Origin: Chamaea fasciata
Lineage: Eukaryota; Chordata; Aves; Passeriformes; Sylviidae
Length of the DNA stretch: 64,000 nucleotides
Direction of reading: 5' to 3'
Assembly (NCBI GenBank): GCA_029207755.1
Contig: JARCOQ010000026.1
Span: forward strand, 868,001 to 932,000
In this document: positions 42,046-54,400 of the stretch, in pieces
How the letters are laid out: each line of letters starts with the position of its first letter
Position numbering within the stretch: the stretch's first letter is position 1
Translations under genes and position numbers: made by a program
Notes under the pieces: model-generated
What the model was told of the DNA's origin: nothing
What the model saw: the letters and a program-made list of their open reading frames with translations, nothing else
Databases searched by the model: none

Positions 42046-42370
42046 CATCCCATGGATCCATCCCATGGATCCAGTCCATCCCATGGATCCCATTCCATCC
42101 CATGGATCCCATCCCATGGATCCCATCCCATGGATCCCATTCCATCCCATGGATCCCATCCATCCCATGGATCCCGTTCCATGGATCCAGCCCATCCCAC
42201 AGATCCATTCCATCCCACAGATCCCATAATTCCCAGCCCATCCCAGCCCATGGATCCCATCCCATGGATCCCATAAATCCCATCCCATCCCATCCCATGG
42301 ATCCCACAAGTCCCATAAATCCCAGCCCATCCCATGGGTCCCATCCCACGGATCCCAGCCCAGCCATGGA
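42028..42370. repeat. CCCATCCCATGGAT-rich minisatellite
   Basis: Irregular repeats built of CCCATGGATCC and CATCC modules (units about 10-21 bp), with diverged versions (CCCACAGATCC, CCCATAAATCC) toward the right end. Confidence 0.93.
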
Positions 42371-43964
42371 CACCTCCCACTCCCGCAGTCCCCCAGCCCC
42401 AAATTCCCCGTGATTCCCAGGCTGTGCCCAGCCCCTGGAGCGGGTGCCGGATGTTTGCTCAAAGCAGCTGCAAGTGCCAAGCCTCCAGCTCAGCTTTTGC
42501 CGTGGAGCCGCCACCAAAGGCTCCCAATCCAGAGCTGGATCTGTGAGCAGTCCAACTCCTCCCACTCTCAGCTGGCTGCCTTTTAATCACACGCTCAATA
42601 TCTCTGAAGATTAGACAATTATTTCCGCATAATTAGTGTCCAGAATGAGGCACAGGCAACATCCATAATGGGGTGCTTAAAGAAAATATTAAAAGAAAAG
42701 GAGGGGAAAAAAAAAAATCTTAAAGATGAGCTCGGTGTGTTTTAAAATACACACAGAGCCTGAAAAAAAAACCAGGATAAAAAAAAAAAACCAGCTCCAG
42801 CCTGATTGTTGCCCGTGTGCTCCACCACGGGACTGCTCACGTGTGGCTTCCCCCACCGCTCTGCTCCTGTCCCAGCAGCCCACAGAGGCCCCACAGAAGC
42901 CCCTCCACGCACAGCTCAACGCCATTCGCCCTTCTCCTGCTCCCATTTGCTGCTCTAATGGCTGTTTTTGCTGTTTTTCTGTTCCTTGTTTTGTTTCCTT
43001 CTCCCCCTTTCTGCTGCGCCAAGCACTTCTGACAAATCCCAAGACGCTCCCCGCTACTTGTGGGCCTCGTTAAGCTCCAGACTCAGCTTGGGGTCAGTGG
43101 AAAGTTCAGGAAGCTGGTGAGGAAGCCGGGATGATTGATGGGGTTGCGTGGAGAGGATGAGCTTGCCCAGTTTGTGCTCAGGACAGGCCAAGCTGTGCCG
43201 TCCCGAGTCCCCACATCCCCCAGCCCGGGCTCTCAGCTTCTCCACCCAATTTCTCCTTCCTGACTTTCTTTCTTTAAGATGAACCCACTCGGTCCAAATG
43301 ACATTTTTCCAACAGTCACTGCCCATCCCCGGGCTTTGAGGAGGGCTGGAGCCACTCTGTGAGACGTTGTGGGTTGGGTTTTTTTTTTTTTTTCTGTTTA
43401 AATTTTTAAATGAATATTCCCAGCTGAGAAGTCAGCTGAGCCACTGTCATCAGCTTAAACCCCTGTGTGGGGTTTGGGCTCCCTGATGTTGGAGCCAGCA
43501 CTGCCAGCAGGACTCAAGGTGAGAGTGGAGTGGGGGAAGATCTCCTGAAGGATTAATTAGCTTGGGAATGATCTCAAAACAGGGGAAAAAACCCCCCAAA
43601 AAACCCACAAAACAGGGATTGATGTCAGCTCCAGCACACAGCCAGACCCCGGTGAGTTCGGGATTTGGAGGAAATCCTGACTCCCTGCTTCCTGCTGCCA
43701 GCAAATAAGTTTGTTTCTTCAGATTTCACCGACAGCAAAAGCCAAAGTCAACTCAAAATGCCCTCCTGAAAATTATTCATCTGGGGAACATTACACATGA
43801 AAAAGAAAGAAAAAAAAAAAAGATGATGATGGCAGGGAGCAACAGAGTTCCAGCAACATCCTCATTACAAGGTATTTTTCTCTTTAAAGAGCTCACGGAG
43901 CCAAGCATCCAATGTCATGTGCAATAGGCAGCAGGCATAATTTAGCATGGAAATTAAGAGAGCC

Positions 43965-43986
43965 ATTATTATTATTATTATTATTT
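43965..43986. repeat. (ATT)n microsatellite
   Basis: Seven ATT triplets within an AT-rich patch of MAN1C1 intron 2. Confidence 0.9.
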
Positions 43987-45840
43987 TAATCACATAAAAG
44001 GACTCTCCAGGGTTTTGCAATTTTGTGATCGCAGGGAAAGAGACCCGGAGACAGAAAAGGTGCAGTAGTGATTGCACAACTGGAGGTTCCCATTTCTCTT
44101 CTGGTAGCTGGGATATTGCTGAATTAATGTTTTCATTCCATTACCTCTCCTCTGTTACATATTCACAGACCAACTCCCGTCGCTTTTAATTGAGGTGGGT
44201 GTGTTTGCTGCCTGCTAAATCCTGGATGAGGGAAGCAGCTCTCTGGAAAATGCCCGCCTCAGCTGGCCGGCCTGGGTGGTTGGAGGCTCCGGCCCTGGGA
44301 CCAGCAGATTTTGGGGGTCCAGCACCTGAGCTGGGAGTCCCAGAGCCGCTTCAATCCAGTGGGGATTCCTGGAATTCCCAGTGGGATTCCCGGAATCTCC
44401 ACGCAGGTCTGAGCCTGGCAGGTCACAGCGCCGCAGGGCAGTGACGACGTCTGGCGGGATTTGCCAGGCAGAACAAACCCGAAGGTTCTGGAGCTCCGGA
44501 CGCTCCGTTTGGTCCTTCCCAGGGGCCTCTCCGCATACATTCCTGTGCTCACTGCTTTTCTCCCCCAGCCAGCTCATCCCCTTTTGTTTTTTTATCCTGG
44601 AGAGCCAAACCAGCCCCATTTCCAGGCAGCTGAGGCCAGTGACCTCCTGCCTTCAAAGCAAACAGCTCCGGCCACGGCCTGAGCCCAGCACACAAACACA
44701 GCCCGGGCAGACCCCGACTTTTCCAGGGATTTCTCCACCCCGTGCCCTCTCCCCAGGCAATCGAAGGGGGAGCAGCACGAGAGCCCTGCTGCAGGAGGAG
44801 GTGCAAACACCTCCTGTCCTCTCAGGGCACAGCTCTGCTGACCTGGCAGTGTCCTGGCAGTGACAGTTGTCCCTTGGATTCCCAGCAGCTGGAGCCTCAC
44901 CGTGCTGCAGAAATTCAGCATATGCTGAGAGGAGCAGTGGCTGCACCCAGGCAATTCATGACCTCAGGCATGATATCGAGTGGGGAAAGAGGAAAATAAA
45001 AAAAAAAAAAAAGGGGGGGGGGAACCTGGTAAAGGCTTGCTATTTTTAAACTAAAATTAATAAACCAACGTGCGTTTAGGTGGTGAAAAACGCCTAACAG
45101 CACAGCAAGGTTCCATATTTACTTGCTGTCACTGACTTCAGAGCAAATTGGCTCAGGTTAGAAGTCAAAGAAAGATTCTGCTGCTGCCAGCACTGCACAC
45201 TTCAAGAGATATCTGAAAATCAGGCTTCTCACCTTATCATTGTTAAAAGACTGTGCAATCAAAATGTAACTGACAATTCAGCTGATGCACGAGCAGAACG
45301 AGATGCCAGCTCACTCTCCCGTAGCTACAGAAGCTCTGTAGAGCTAACAGGATTTTAAAAACATTTTGTCAGAAAAATAAGTGGCTCTGACAGAGCTGGG
45401 GAGCGGGCAGAATAATAATCCGGCGCTCCGGAGCTGCCGGTGACAGGCGCATCTCAGGGGCTGTGACACACGGAGCCGCTGCCCTCTCCAGCAGCCCCAG
45501 CTCCTGCGGGGCCAACATCTGCAAACATCTGTGAATTTAGTCCTTCCAGCACCCGAGGCGGCTGAGAAGGGTTAAAATAACGGCATCAGCACCGGGAGCA
45601 GAACTGGTACCTGCACACCTCCAGCCTCACCCTCAGCTGTGCCGTTTTCCTTCAGTGCTCCGGCACCTGGTTTGAGCAGTGCCTGGAGTTCTGCAGCTTT
45701 TCCTGGAGAATTCCTGCAGACAACCCTGAGCCCCCCCAGCTGTGCAGCCTCCAGGACCTTTTGGAGCCACTGGAGCCCCGCGGCGTGGGTTTGTTCCAGC
45801 AGGGATCATCCCCCCAGCCTCGCGGAGCGCTCTGCCCAGC

Positions 45841-45990
45841 TCCGCAGCCCCATTCCCAGGGAAATCAGCACATCCCAAAGCCTGAACCGCGTTTGCCCCA
45901 CTGGAGGCCAGGGGCTCCACAGCCCCATTCCCAGGGAAATCAGCACATCCCAAAGCCTGAACCGCGTTTGCCCCACTGGAGGCCAGGGGC
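45841..45990. repeat. 75-bp tandem duplication
   Basis: 45841-45915 and 45916-45990 are identical except one base (TCCGCAGCCCC versus TCCACAGCCCC). Both copies contain AACCGCGTTTGCCCCACTGG. Confidence 0.97.
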
Positions 45991-47344
45991 CGGGCTGTGC
46001 GGCGTGGCACTTGTGATCTCAAGCATCACTGAGGAATAATTAATGCTGATGAAAGGAGCGCAGCTTGTGGGTTTAAGGCAAGGGCTCTGGAGCCGCGGTG
46101 ATTGTAAATGACAGCAATCACAGGAGGCCTGTGCACAGAAAACCCGGCCAGAAACGTGGGAGAGGCTTGGGGGGAGCGATGCCTTCGAAACAGGAGCTGG
46201 GGAACATCAAGCACCAGCGGGAGCGTGAGACCAAGCACCAGAACAAAGTCCAGGAGAGGGGGAATGCTGCCGGAGAATACTTGGGAAGGGGCAAAGTTGG
46301 ATCTCTGTAGGGATCAACGGGGTTGGGGATCCCGGTTTTCCTGCCTGGGTGGGAGAAGGGGGAGGGATGCTCTCTCCTGGCTGTCAGGAGAAGCAGGACA
46401 CTCTGCAGGAGCAGAATTGAGAGTTCGTTTTTCCTTCTGTCGGACCAGAGGGAATATTTGATCCAGAGCAGCTCCCCCCAGGGCTGAGGCCGCCCAGCTG
46501 AAGGCTCCAAGTGAGCAGCAGCACATCCACAACAACGAAATGCATCGCCCTTCAGGAACCCGACTGCTTCCCGTGCACACAGACACACTCCAAAACAGCC
46601 CCCAAGAGGTTCCTCCCCTCCCACATGCAAGCAGCTGCAGAGAAATCTCAGCTTCGTATTGACATTTCCAGCCTGGAGAGCGCCCAGCTTGCCTCCTTTC
46701 CATCTGGAGTTTGGGATGAAAAGACACTTGATGTGACAGGAGGGGGACCGGGCACCAACGCAGGGCCACAGTGCCCTGTCCTCGTTCCTCCAGGGCTCTG
46801 AAGGCAAGAGGGACAGAGGGCTGCCACCAGCGACTGCCTGATGCTGCCCTCCTTCAGTTAGAGGGAGGAAAAGCCCGTGGAAAGGCTGAAACGTGCCATG
46901 AAGCTGCTCTTCTGCAGTTGTCTGCAAATCCTCGTGCTCCAAAGCATTTTCCCTGAGAGTGCTCACAGGCACACTACAAACAAGCATAAGTACTGTCAAT
47001 TGTTTTCGCGTGATAAATGCATTTTAAAGCTTTCAATATTTTTGTCTGTTTACTGGCAAGCTCCTGGAGGAATTTTGACAAGCTTGCCAGAGTGGAAGAG
47101 CTGCAAAACGCTTCAGCTTGCTGCTGAACTCCATGCAAATCCTCCAAGGAAGAACCTGCCCGTGGCTGGAGGGGGCTGAGAGAGCAAAGCAAAGGCCAGA
47201 CCCACCCAAAGCAGAGCTCCTGGCAGAGAGGGGCTGGGCAGGGGCTGCTCACACCCAGCCTGGGACAATCCCACACCAGCCCCGAGGGTTACTGGGGTTT
47301 CCCTGCAGCCCAGCCCAGCCCAGCTGTGAGTCACACGTGGCCTC

Positions 47345-47580
47345 ACCACCCCACAGCAAAGAACTTGTCCCTAATGTCCCACATCACCCTGCCCTCTCTC
47401 AGCCTGGAGCCACTCCTGTCACCCCAGAGCCTTGTAAACCGTCTCTCCATCTCTCCTGTCCTCCCTCAGGTCCTGGAAGGCCATAATTACTCACCCCAAA
47501 CCTTCTCCCCTCCAGGCTGATGGTGTCAGAGACACCTGATGCCATTCCCACCTTCACAATTCCCTTCCCCACATCTCAGC
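47345..47580 (-). repeat. CR1 internal 3' fragment
   Basis: GAACTTGTCCCTAATGTCCC, CTCTCCATCTCTCCTGTCC, CTCAGGTCCTGGAAGGCC and CCTTCTCCCCTCCAGGCTGA follow the reverse-complement order of the CR1 segment just upstream of the tail. Confidence 0.7.
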
Positions 47581-47840
47581 CCCCAAAGCTGAGCAGGATT
47601 TGGGGTTGGGAAACTCCACAGGCTGGGAGTTTTCCCCCCAGGTCCTGGAGCTGATGTGGAGAAGGACCTGGACACCTCCAGAGTGCAAACCAAGGGTGGG
47701 AGTGTTCTCCAAGCCCTCAGTGCCCTCCTGAGGAAATCAGCTCAGGGGGAACCTGCCCCCGGAGGAACTCCAGGAGATCATCCCTGCACACAGACCCCTG
47801 GGACAGGAGCCCAGAGCTCTCTGCACAGCGGCAATTCCCC

Positions 47841-47865
47841 AGGGAAGGGAAGGGAAGGGAAAGGA
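47841..47865. repeat. (GGGAA)n microsatellite
   Basis: Four GGGAA pentamers followed by GGAAAGGAGAGG. Confidence 0.85.
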
Positions 47866-48505
47866 GAGGATGCTGAGGCAGCTTGTGCTGGGCTCCCCAC
47901 GGCACAGGCCGGGAAACCCTCCGAGTGCAGAGCTGCAGAAAGACAATTTATATCCCCCAAAGCCAACAAACACCCCAAAACCACAACAAGGATCCCACCA
48001 GAGTGAGCGGGGCAATTGCACTGAAAGTGGCTCGCATTAAAAAAAAAAAGGTGATCTGCTAAAGAGTAAAATTATACCGGCCAGTTAGCACAGAGTATAA
48101 AGAGCTTTTAATATTGATTCACTCAATGTTTCATGGAATTCACATCTTGCTCAGCAGTGGAGAAACGAGAGAGAGAAAATGCTCGATTTGGTCGGGTCCT
48201 GAAGCCTAGCAGCTCAGACAGACAGGAGCAGTGTCAGCTCTGTGCCGCCTTCATGTTTTAATAAAGACACTTTCGTTTCAGCACTGCTCCCAAGCCCATT
48301 TGGAGCTGGCCCTGCACAGGGAGGTGACCCAGGCTGGCACTGAAGGGATGGGATGCCCTGGGACGTGCAGGGAATCAAAGCCTTGCTCCTCAGCAGCAGC
48401 TGGGACAGACACCTCCCTGCAGCGCAGAGAGAGGAGCTGCCCTGCACATGAGACCCCCCAGAACGCGAGGAGAAGTGAAATTTTAATAAATGGAGCCCCA
48501 CTCAC

Positions 48506-48602
48506 CGAACATGTTCCCGATGTGGCCGTTCTTGGTCAGCGGGCGCAGCTCGTTCTTGCCCAGGGCATACTGCTTGTAGTTATCCCAGGCGAACTTCATC
48601 AT
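48506..48602 (-). CDS. MAN1C1: MAN1C1 exon 2
   Basis: 97 bp decoding MMKFAWDNYKQYALGKNELR then PLTKNGHIGNMF plus one base. In MAN1 paralogues this follows a REKIKE-like end of exon 1, so the leading ATGs are internal methionines, not a start. The acceptor is CCCTGGCAG and the donor is GTGAGT. It opens the GH47 catalytic domain. Confidence 0.95.
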
Positions 48603-51600
48603 CTGCCAGGGGAAAAGGCAATGGGAACAGTCACCACCAGCGGGAATTTCCAAACCGGGGCTCTGGGAATCGGTGGGGGTTTCCCCACTCACTGCCAAAC
48701 CCATGGGCTGTTAATTATGAAACCGTAATTCCCACTGAACACGAGGAGTGGGGCTGCACCCAGAGCTGGGGGCAGGTTTCCAGCTCATTTCTGGTGAAGA
48801 TCCTGGCACACCTCACACCCAAACCCCACTTTTCCCCCTGGCCCTGCAAAGCACGTGGGATTTGCAGGAAGCTGTCTCCATCCCTGAACTCCCTGCCTTT
48901 GGCAGAGGGCATCACTGTTTCAGAATGGTTGTTAAAATGAGCTGAGAGTGAGAGGCCAAAGCTGATCTGTCCCTAAGCACAGGGAGAAACCGATCTTGGG
49001 GACTGCACAGAGGTTTTCATCCTGTTCATTGACAGAACGCATTCACAAAGATCAAACCTTTTTATCTTCGATCAGAACCCCACAGTGCTTTCCTCAGAGG
49101 GCTCTGCACATGGGCTGGGTGATTTCTGAGCAACCCCTTCCAACACAAACAATTCCTTTTGGGATGTTTGAGCCGGGCCCAGCAGCCTGACCTTCCCCTG
49201 AGGGCTGTGGGGCAGTGCTTGTGCAAGTTCCAACACACACACACACACAGATCCCAGCGCAGCTTTTTGTGTCCTCCTGCCCCTCTGCCTCCAGCTGGGA
49301 GGAAAAATTAAACCTGTAAGTGTCCTTTCTTCATCTGGGAGAGACTTGTCAGCTTCCAAGGAGTGCCTTCAACAAAGCTGCCTCTTCTAAGCCCCCCAGC
49401 CTGGCTGTGAGCAGCTCCAGCCCCAGCACTGCACTGACCTGAACATCCTTTGATTCAACCCCTGGGAGAAACGAGAACAAAGGGGGAGAAGGGGCTTCAG
49501 AGCATCAGCCATGTTCTCCAGCACAGATAAGAGAAGTCAGAAACGCTTCCCTCAGCCCAGAGTTTTGAGGGAAAATGATGGTTTAAACCAAATCCTTCCT
49601 CCGCAGAGTGCTCTTGTCTCGTGTCTGCAGCAGCACTTGCTGCTCTGTTTCAGGATCAGAATCTGCAGGTTACTTCGGTCTGAAATTCCTCCTGTCATCT
49701 CAGCTCTTCCTCTTCCCTCCAGCTGTGTGCTTCACTAACCCAACATCACAAGCCCCTGGCAGAATCCTCCTTAATTAGCAAAAAAGCCACATCCCCAGAT
49801 TCCCCCCTCCTCTTTAAACATCCAAAGCCAAGTTTCCTGGAGCTGTTCATATGGAGGAGGATAAACATTTGCTGAACCGATGGATAACACTCAGGCTCCA
49901 ACAGCACCAGGAGATGGAATGCTGGACAAACAAATAAAGCCAATTTGAGGTTTAAAAACTCAGTGTGGGATGAATTAGTCAGTGGAGAGCTCTGCTGAGG
50001 AAACTAAATCATGACCCGGGGAGGGGGCAGAAACCCTCCACAAAATGCACTCCAGCATGTCCCAGCCACATGACTCGGGGTGTTCCCTTTATTTTTGTCA
50101 AATCTCTGTTTTGTTTTGTGGTTTGTTTTTTTTTTTTCCCCAGTGACAGCAGGTTCTAAATAGGAAGTTGTCATTCCTCGTGAACAGAACAGGGTGGGTG
50201 AATCTTGGAGGAGCTCTGTGCTCTCTCCGGGCAGCGCGGAGCAAAGGCTTTTCCGTGTCAGAGCTCCATGCTGAAGCTGCCGGCAGGAAGGACGGTGTTT
50301 TTGGAGGCAGCATTCCCACAGCGAGCAGCAGGGCTCCTGCACCAAAAGGAACCAGCCAGGCACCTCCTGGGCTCCTTTCTGCTCTCAATCACAGCTGAGG
50401 AAGCAGCACCCGCCCTTCTGGCACACAGGGAGCCTGGACACGCAGAGGATGTGGAAATGATCCTGTTCTGTTTCCCCAAACTCCTAACGCTCTCACTCTG
50501 AGTCAGCCCCGTTTTCAGCTGAGTATGAAATTTGAAGTTATTTCCTTCCCTCAGCTCCTTTAACCCCTCCAGTGCCCAAGGTCCAGGGTGGACCCAGCAA
50601 CGCTCCAGAGTGTGCAGACACCTCCACCGCAGGGAGGGCACCGAGAACTGCCCAGGCTTTCCTTCAGCCCCCAGCAGCCACATCTCCTGCAGGGAAAATC
50701 TCCTTCTTTTCCTGTCTCCTCAGGCAAGGAGGGACAGCCTGAGGCTCCCCGACGTCCCCACTTCACCCAGGGCTCCGAGTGCCGGCAGAGCATCCCTCAC
50801 CTGCCTGCTCAGCCACCCCAGCTGCCTTTGTCCCACTGCTGGGACAAGTTCCCCCCCCAAAGGATTTCAGTCCCAGCCTCTGCCTCTGCTCAGCCCTGAG
50901 CTGATCATGGGGGAGGCAGGGGACGATGGCACTGCAAGTGCTGCCTCACCCAGCTGCCAGGCTCTCTTTGGGTGAAGCACGTTGGGCTGGCTGCCTTAAT
51001 TTAAACCCTGCAGATCCGGGAGGCAGGGCTGCACAACGTGGCAGCTTTTCATCTCCCGGCGTCCCAGAGCTTTTCCTCTCTCTCCACTTGACGGCTCCAA
51101 AAAGCAGCAACTGGAAAAGTTGAGGAGCCAAAAAAGCATCTGCACCACTCTGCCCGTTCTGGCTCCCTGCAGCTGCCTCTTCTCCAGGCCAAATTTAGCA
51201 CCTCAGCTCCCAAAGCCCTGCAGGGATGCAGCGAGGCCCCCAAAGTGAGGGCTCCACAGCCCCAGCAGCTCCCTCTGAGCCCAGATCCCGAATTCCAGGC
51301 GGCAAGGGAAGGGATGGAGGTGCAGCAGGGAGGGGAATGTGTGTGCTGAGGTGTTCCAGGCTCATTCCTGACGAGCCACCAGGATCAGGAGTGAATATTT
51401 GATGCCACTCCAGTCCTCGCACATCACAATGCATCAGTGTTAACGTTGTGCCGTTCTGCATTTGAAAAATGGCACCGGAACCACAAAAATTATGGAAATA
51501 GATCCATAATTCCAGGTTTTGTTCTCAGCAGTGAGAGCCATCTGCCACCTAACAGACAATTATCTATTTGGCCCTGGTATTCTAAGCACTCCGAGTCTCG

Positions 51601-53621
51601 ACTGATTTATAGCAGAGACTTCCAAATTTATAACTTCATTTGTCAGATGGCTTTTTCTTTTCTTTCACCTGCAAGTCACTTGGTACTTTGGAGAGTTTCA
51701 GCTGCCCAGCCAGACAAGTCTGTGTTAAAACCAACTAGAAATGACAAAACTGAACTCTGAAAACCTGTGCTGTCATTTTCACCGTTCAGATCCTTATCTT
51801 TTCTTGTGCTTTGCTCCATCCAAACCCCAAAGGGACCTGGCTTTCAAGCCCACCTGTGTTTCACAGAGGCAGCAGCAGAACAAAAAGCGTTTAGAGGATG
51901 CTGTGATCCAGGTAACGAGGAAATTGGGATGAAAACTTGACCAAGAAAGCGTTTGCACTTTGAAGAGATGTGCAAATCTTTAGCACATTTAATAACTAAA
52001 CCACTCCAGATCTCTGGGTTTGTGGACTTGCAAAAAGCAGAGAGATGAGAGGGGGGGACAAAAAAAAGAAGAAAAAGCTCCCCCCCACCATCACTTGCCC
52101 CCCTTTTGTTAACAGGGAAGATTTCCAAATGCAGAGCACTCCCAAACAGCTATTTGATTAGTTTTATCCATCTAGACTGGGATAATTAGTAAATGCTTAA
52201 AAGATGAAATCTAAATTTACCAACCAATCAGCCCCTTTCAAGCACTTCCAAGGAACATTACACAGAGCCATTATCTTCACAAGATAACCACTTCTGTGGC
52301 TCTTCAGCCTCCTTCCTTCAACTCCCCTTCAAACATCTCGCTAGAAAAGATCTAAGAACTTCCCAATTTGGGTTAAAAAAAAAAAAACAAAACAAGGAGG
52401 CCAGGGTGGTGAGTGTAATTTTAATATTTCTTTCCCCATTGTGTTCCTAACTTGTTTTTTTTCCCCGCCTCTCTTCCCTTTCCTGCAGCTGGGAGCTGAT
52501 TATTTGTCCCATCAGTTTCCGAAGCAGGACCTGTTCTATCCCACCTTTAACCTCCTTGCTGCCCCACGGCAGCCCCGTGCCAGCCTGGGTTTTTAAGCTG
52601 CAATAATGCCATTTATTTCCCCCTGCTGTATAAACCATAATTTGCCAGATGACAAGAGAGAGAGGAGAAGAGGAACTGCCAGTCTTGCAGGAAGAAGTCT
52701 GCCCGAACGCACTGGGATAACTCATTTCTGTTTGGAATAATGGACGCATTTTTCCCTTATCAGACTTGCATAAACCCGTATAATTCAGGATCTGCAGGAA
52801 AAGGTAATGAAACAGCATCATGTTTATTTTGTGTTGCTGCCTTTATATGATCACATGGAGATATAAATATCCAGGCGAACAGCGGGGCAGAACGCCATAA
52901 AAAGGCTGGGATTCATTTGGAAACCTTTAATAGAAAGCTGAGCAACTTCTCAGGTTCCTTCTCGGGGCCTGTGTCCCCGGTAATGCTTTTATGTAACAGC
53001 AAAATGATAACAAAAAGGCTGTGTGCTCGCTCCAGTGGATGGAGATGTTCCATTTAGGCAGACACAGATACCCAGAGCCTTCCTCTGGCTGGTTTAAAAG
53101 CCTCCAAGTGCAGAGCAGGAGGAGCTGCAGCTCCAGGGATGTTACCAAGCAACTCCCGGAGACCGACACCAACATTGATAATCCATCCTAAAGTAATTAC
53201 ACTTTATAATTAAAGATTACAGTAAATCCAATAGATCCCAACAGGAACTCGGGCAATTTAAAGGCAGGCTGGCTAACCTGCCTGTTTTCCAGCAGCCATG
53301 TTCTCTCCTGCCTGGAACGAGGCACTCAGGGAGCTGCAGAGATTTCCATTTAATCGGCCTTTGAGGGACGTGTTAATCCAACATCCCCCTTCTCCTCCCG
53401 CTTCAAACCAAACTCCTCCTTTTAACCCATGGCAAAGGGGTAAAACCTGAGCCTGTCGCTCCCAGGGGAAAGCCAGGGGAGCACAATCCCAACTGCAGCC
53501 CCAGCCCTCTCCTCTCTGCCCTCCACTGATGACTCTGGCACATCCTCGGGGCAACTTCCACTGCTCCGGCTCCTCCATCTAAAACACACTCAGCCCTTTC
53601 CTCCCAGGGCACTGGGCAGGG

Positions 53622-54300
53622 GGGAATATCCAGAGGGTGCTGGACACAGAAATATCCAGAGTGCCCTGGACACAGAAATATCCAGAGTGCATTTGACACA
53701 GAAATATCCAGAGTGCCCTGGACACAGAAATATCCAGAGTGCCCTGGACACAGAAATATCCAGAGGGTGCTGGACACAGAAATATCCAGAGTGCATTGGA
53801 CACAGAAATATCCAGAGTGCCCTGGACACAGAAATATCCAGAGTGCCCCGGACACAGAAATATCCAGAGTGCCCTGGACACAGAAATATCCAGAGTGCAT
53901 TTGACACAGAAATATCCAGAGTGCCCTGGACACAGAAATATCCAGAGTGCCCTGGACACAGAAATATCCAGAGTGCATTGGACACAGAAATATCCAGAGT
54001 GCCCTGGACACAGAAATATCCAGAGTGCCCTGGACACAGAAATATCCAGAGTGCATTGGACACAGAAATATCCAGAGTGCCCTGGACACAGAAATATCCA
54101 GAGTGCATTGGACACAGAAATATCCAGAGTGCCCTGGACACAGAAATATCCAGAGTGCATTGGACACAGAAATATCCAGAGTGCATTGGACACAGAAATA
54201 TCCAGAGTGCCCTGGACACAGAAATATCCAGAGTGCATTGGACACAGAAATATCCAGAGTGCCCTGGACGCAGAAATATCCAGAGTGCCCTGGACACAGT
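53622..54300. repeat. 26-bp minisatellite, about 26 units
   Basis: CAGAAATATCCAGAGTGCCC recurs every 26 bp from 53647 to 54271 (25 full periods plus partial ends). Two main unit types differ at GTGCCCTGG versus GTGCATTGG, plus rarer GGGTGCTGG and GTGCCCCGG. Both strands stay open in several frames, giving spurious long ORFs. Confidence 0.97.
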
Positions 54301-54311
54301 GAGCCTGAGCT

Positions 54312-54400
54312 CACCTGGTCCATCAGGGTGCCCAGAGCAGCACCTGGATCCCTGGCAGTGGCCAGGGTTTGGAGCAGCCTGGGACAGAGGAAGGAGTCCC
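54312..54400 (+). repeat. CR1 tail fragment abutting the 26-bp array
   Basis: CATCAGGGTGCCCAGAGCAG, CACCTGGATCCCTGGCAGTG, TTTGGAGCAGCCTGGGACAG match the middle of the CR1 3' tail, truncated at both ends. Confidence 0.65.

Larger units (their letters stand above)
28791..48505 (-). other. MAN1C1: MAN1C1 intron 2 (19.7 kb)
   Basis: The largest complete intron in the window. It holds a CCATCCCC-type minisatellite (29612), a 31-bp array (31405), the 20-bp satellite (38441), a CATCC-rich array (42028), a 75-bp duplication (45841) and CR1 fragments at about 32510, 33628, 41640, 41983 and 47345. No additional exon or nested gene is supported between them. Confidence 0.85.

Noticed and set aside
48506..48602. 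ATGATG at the start of MAN1C1 exon 2 as a translation start
   Set aside because: Preceded directly by a good acceptor (CCCTGGCAG), and paralogues continue upstream with a REKIKE-like sequence; these methionines are internal.
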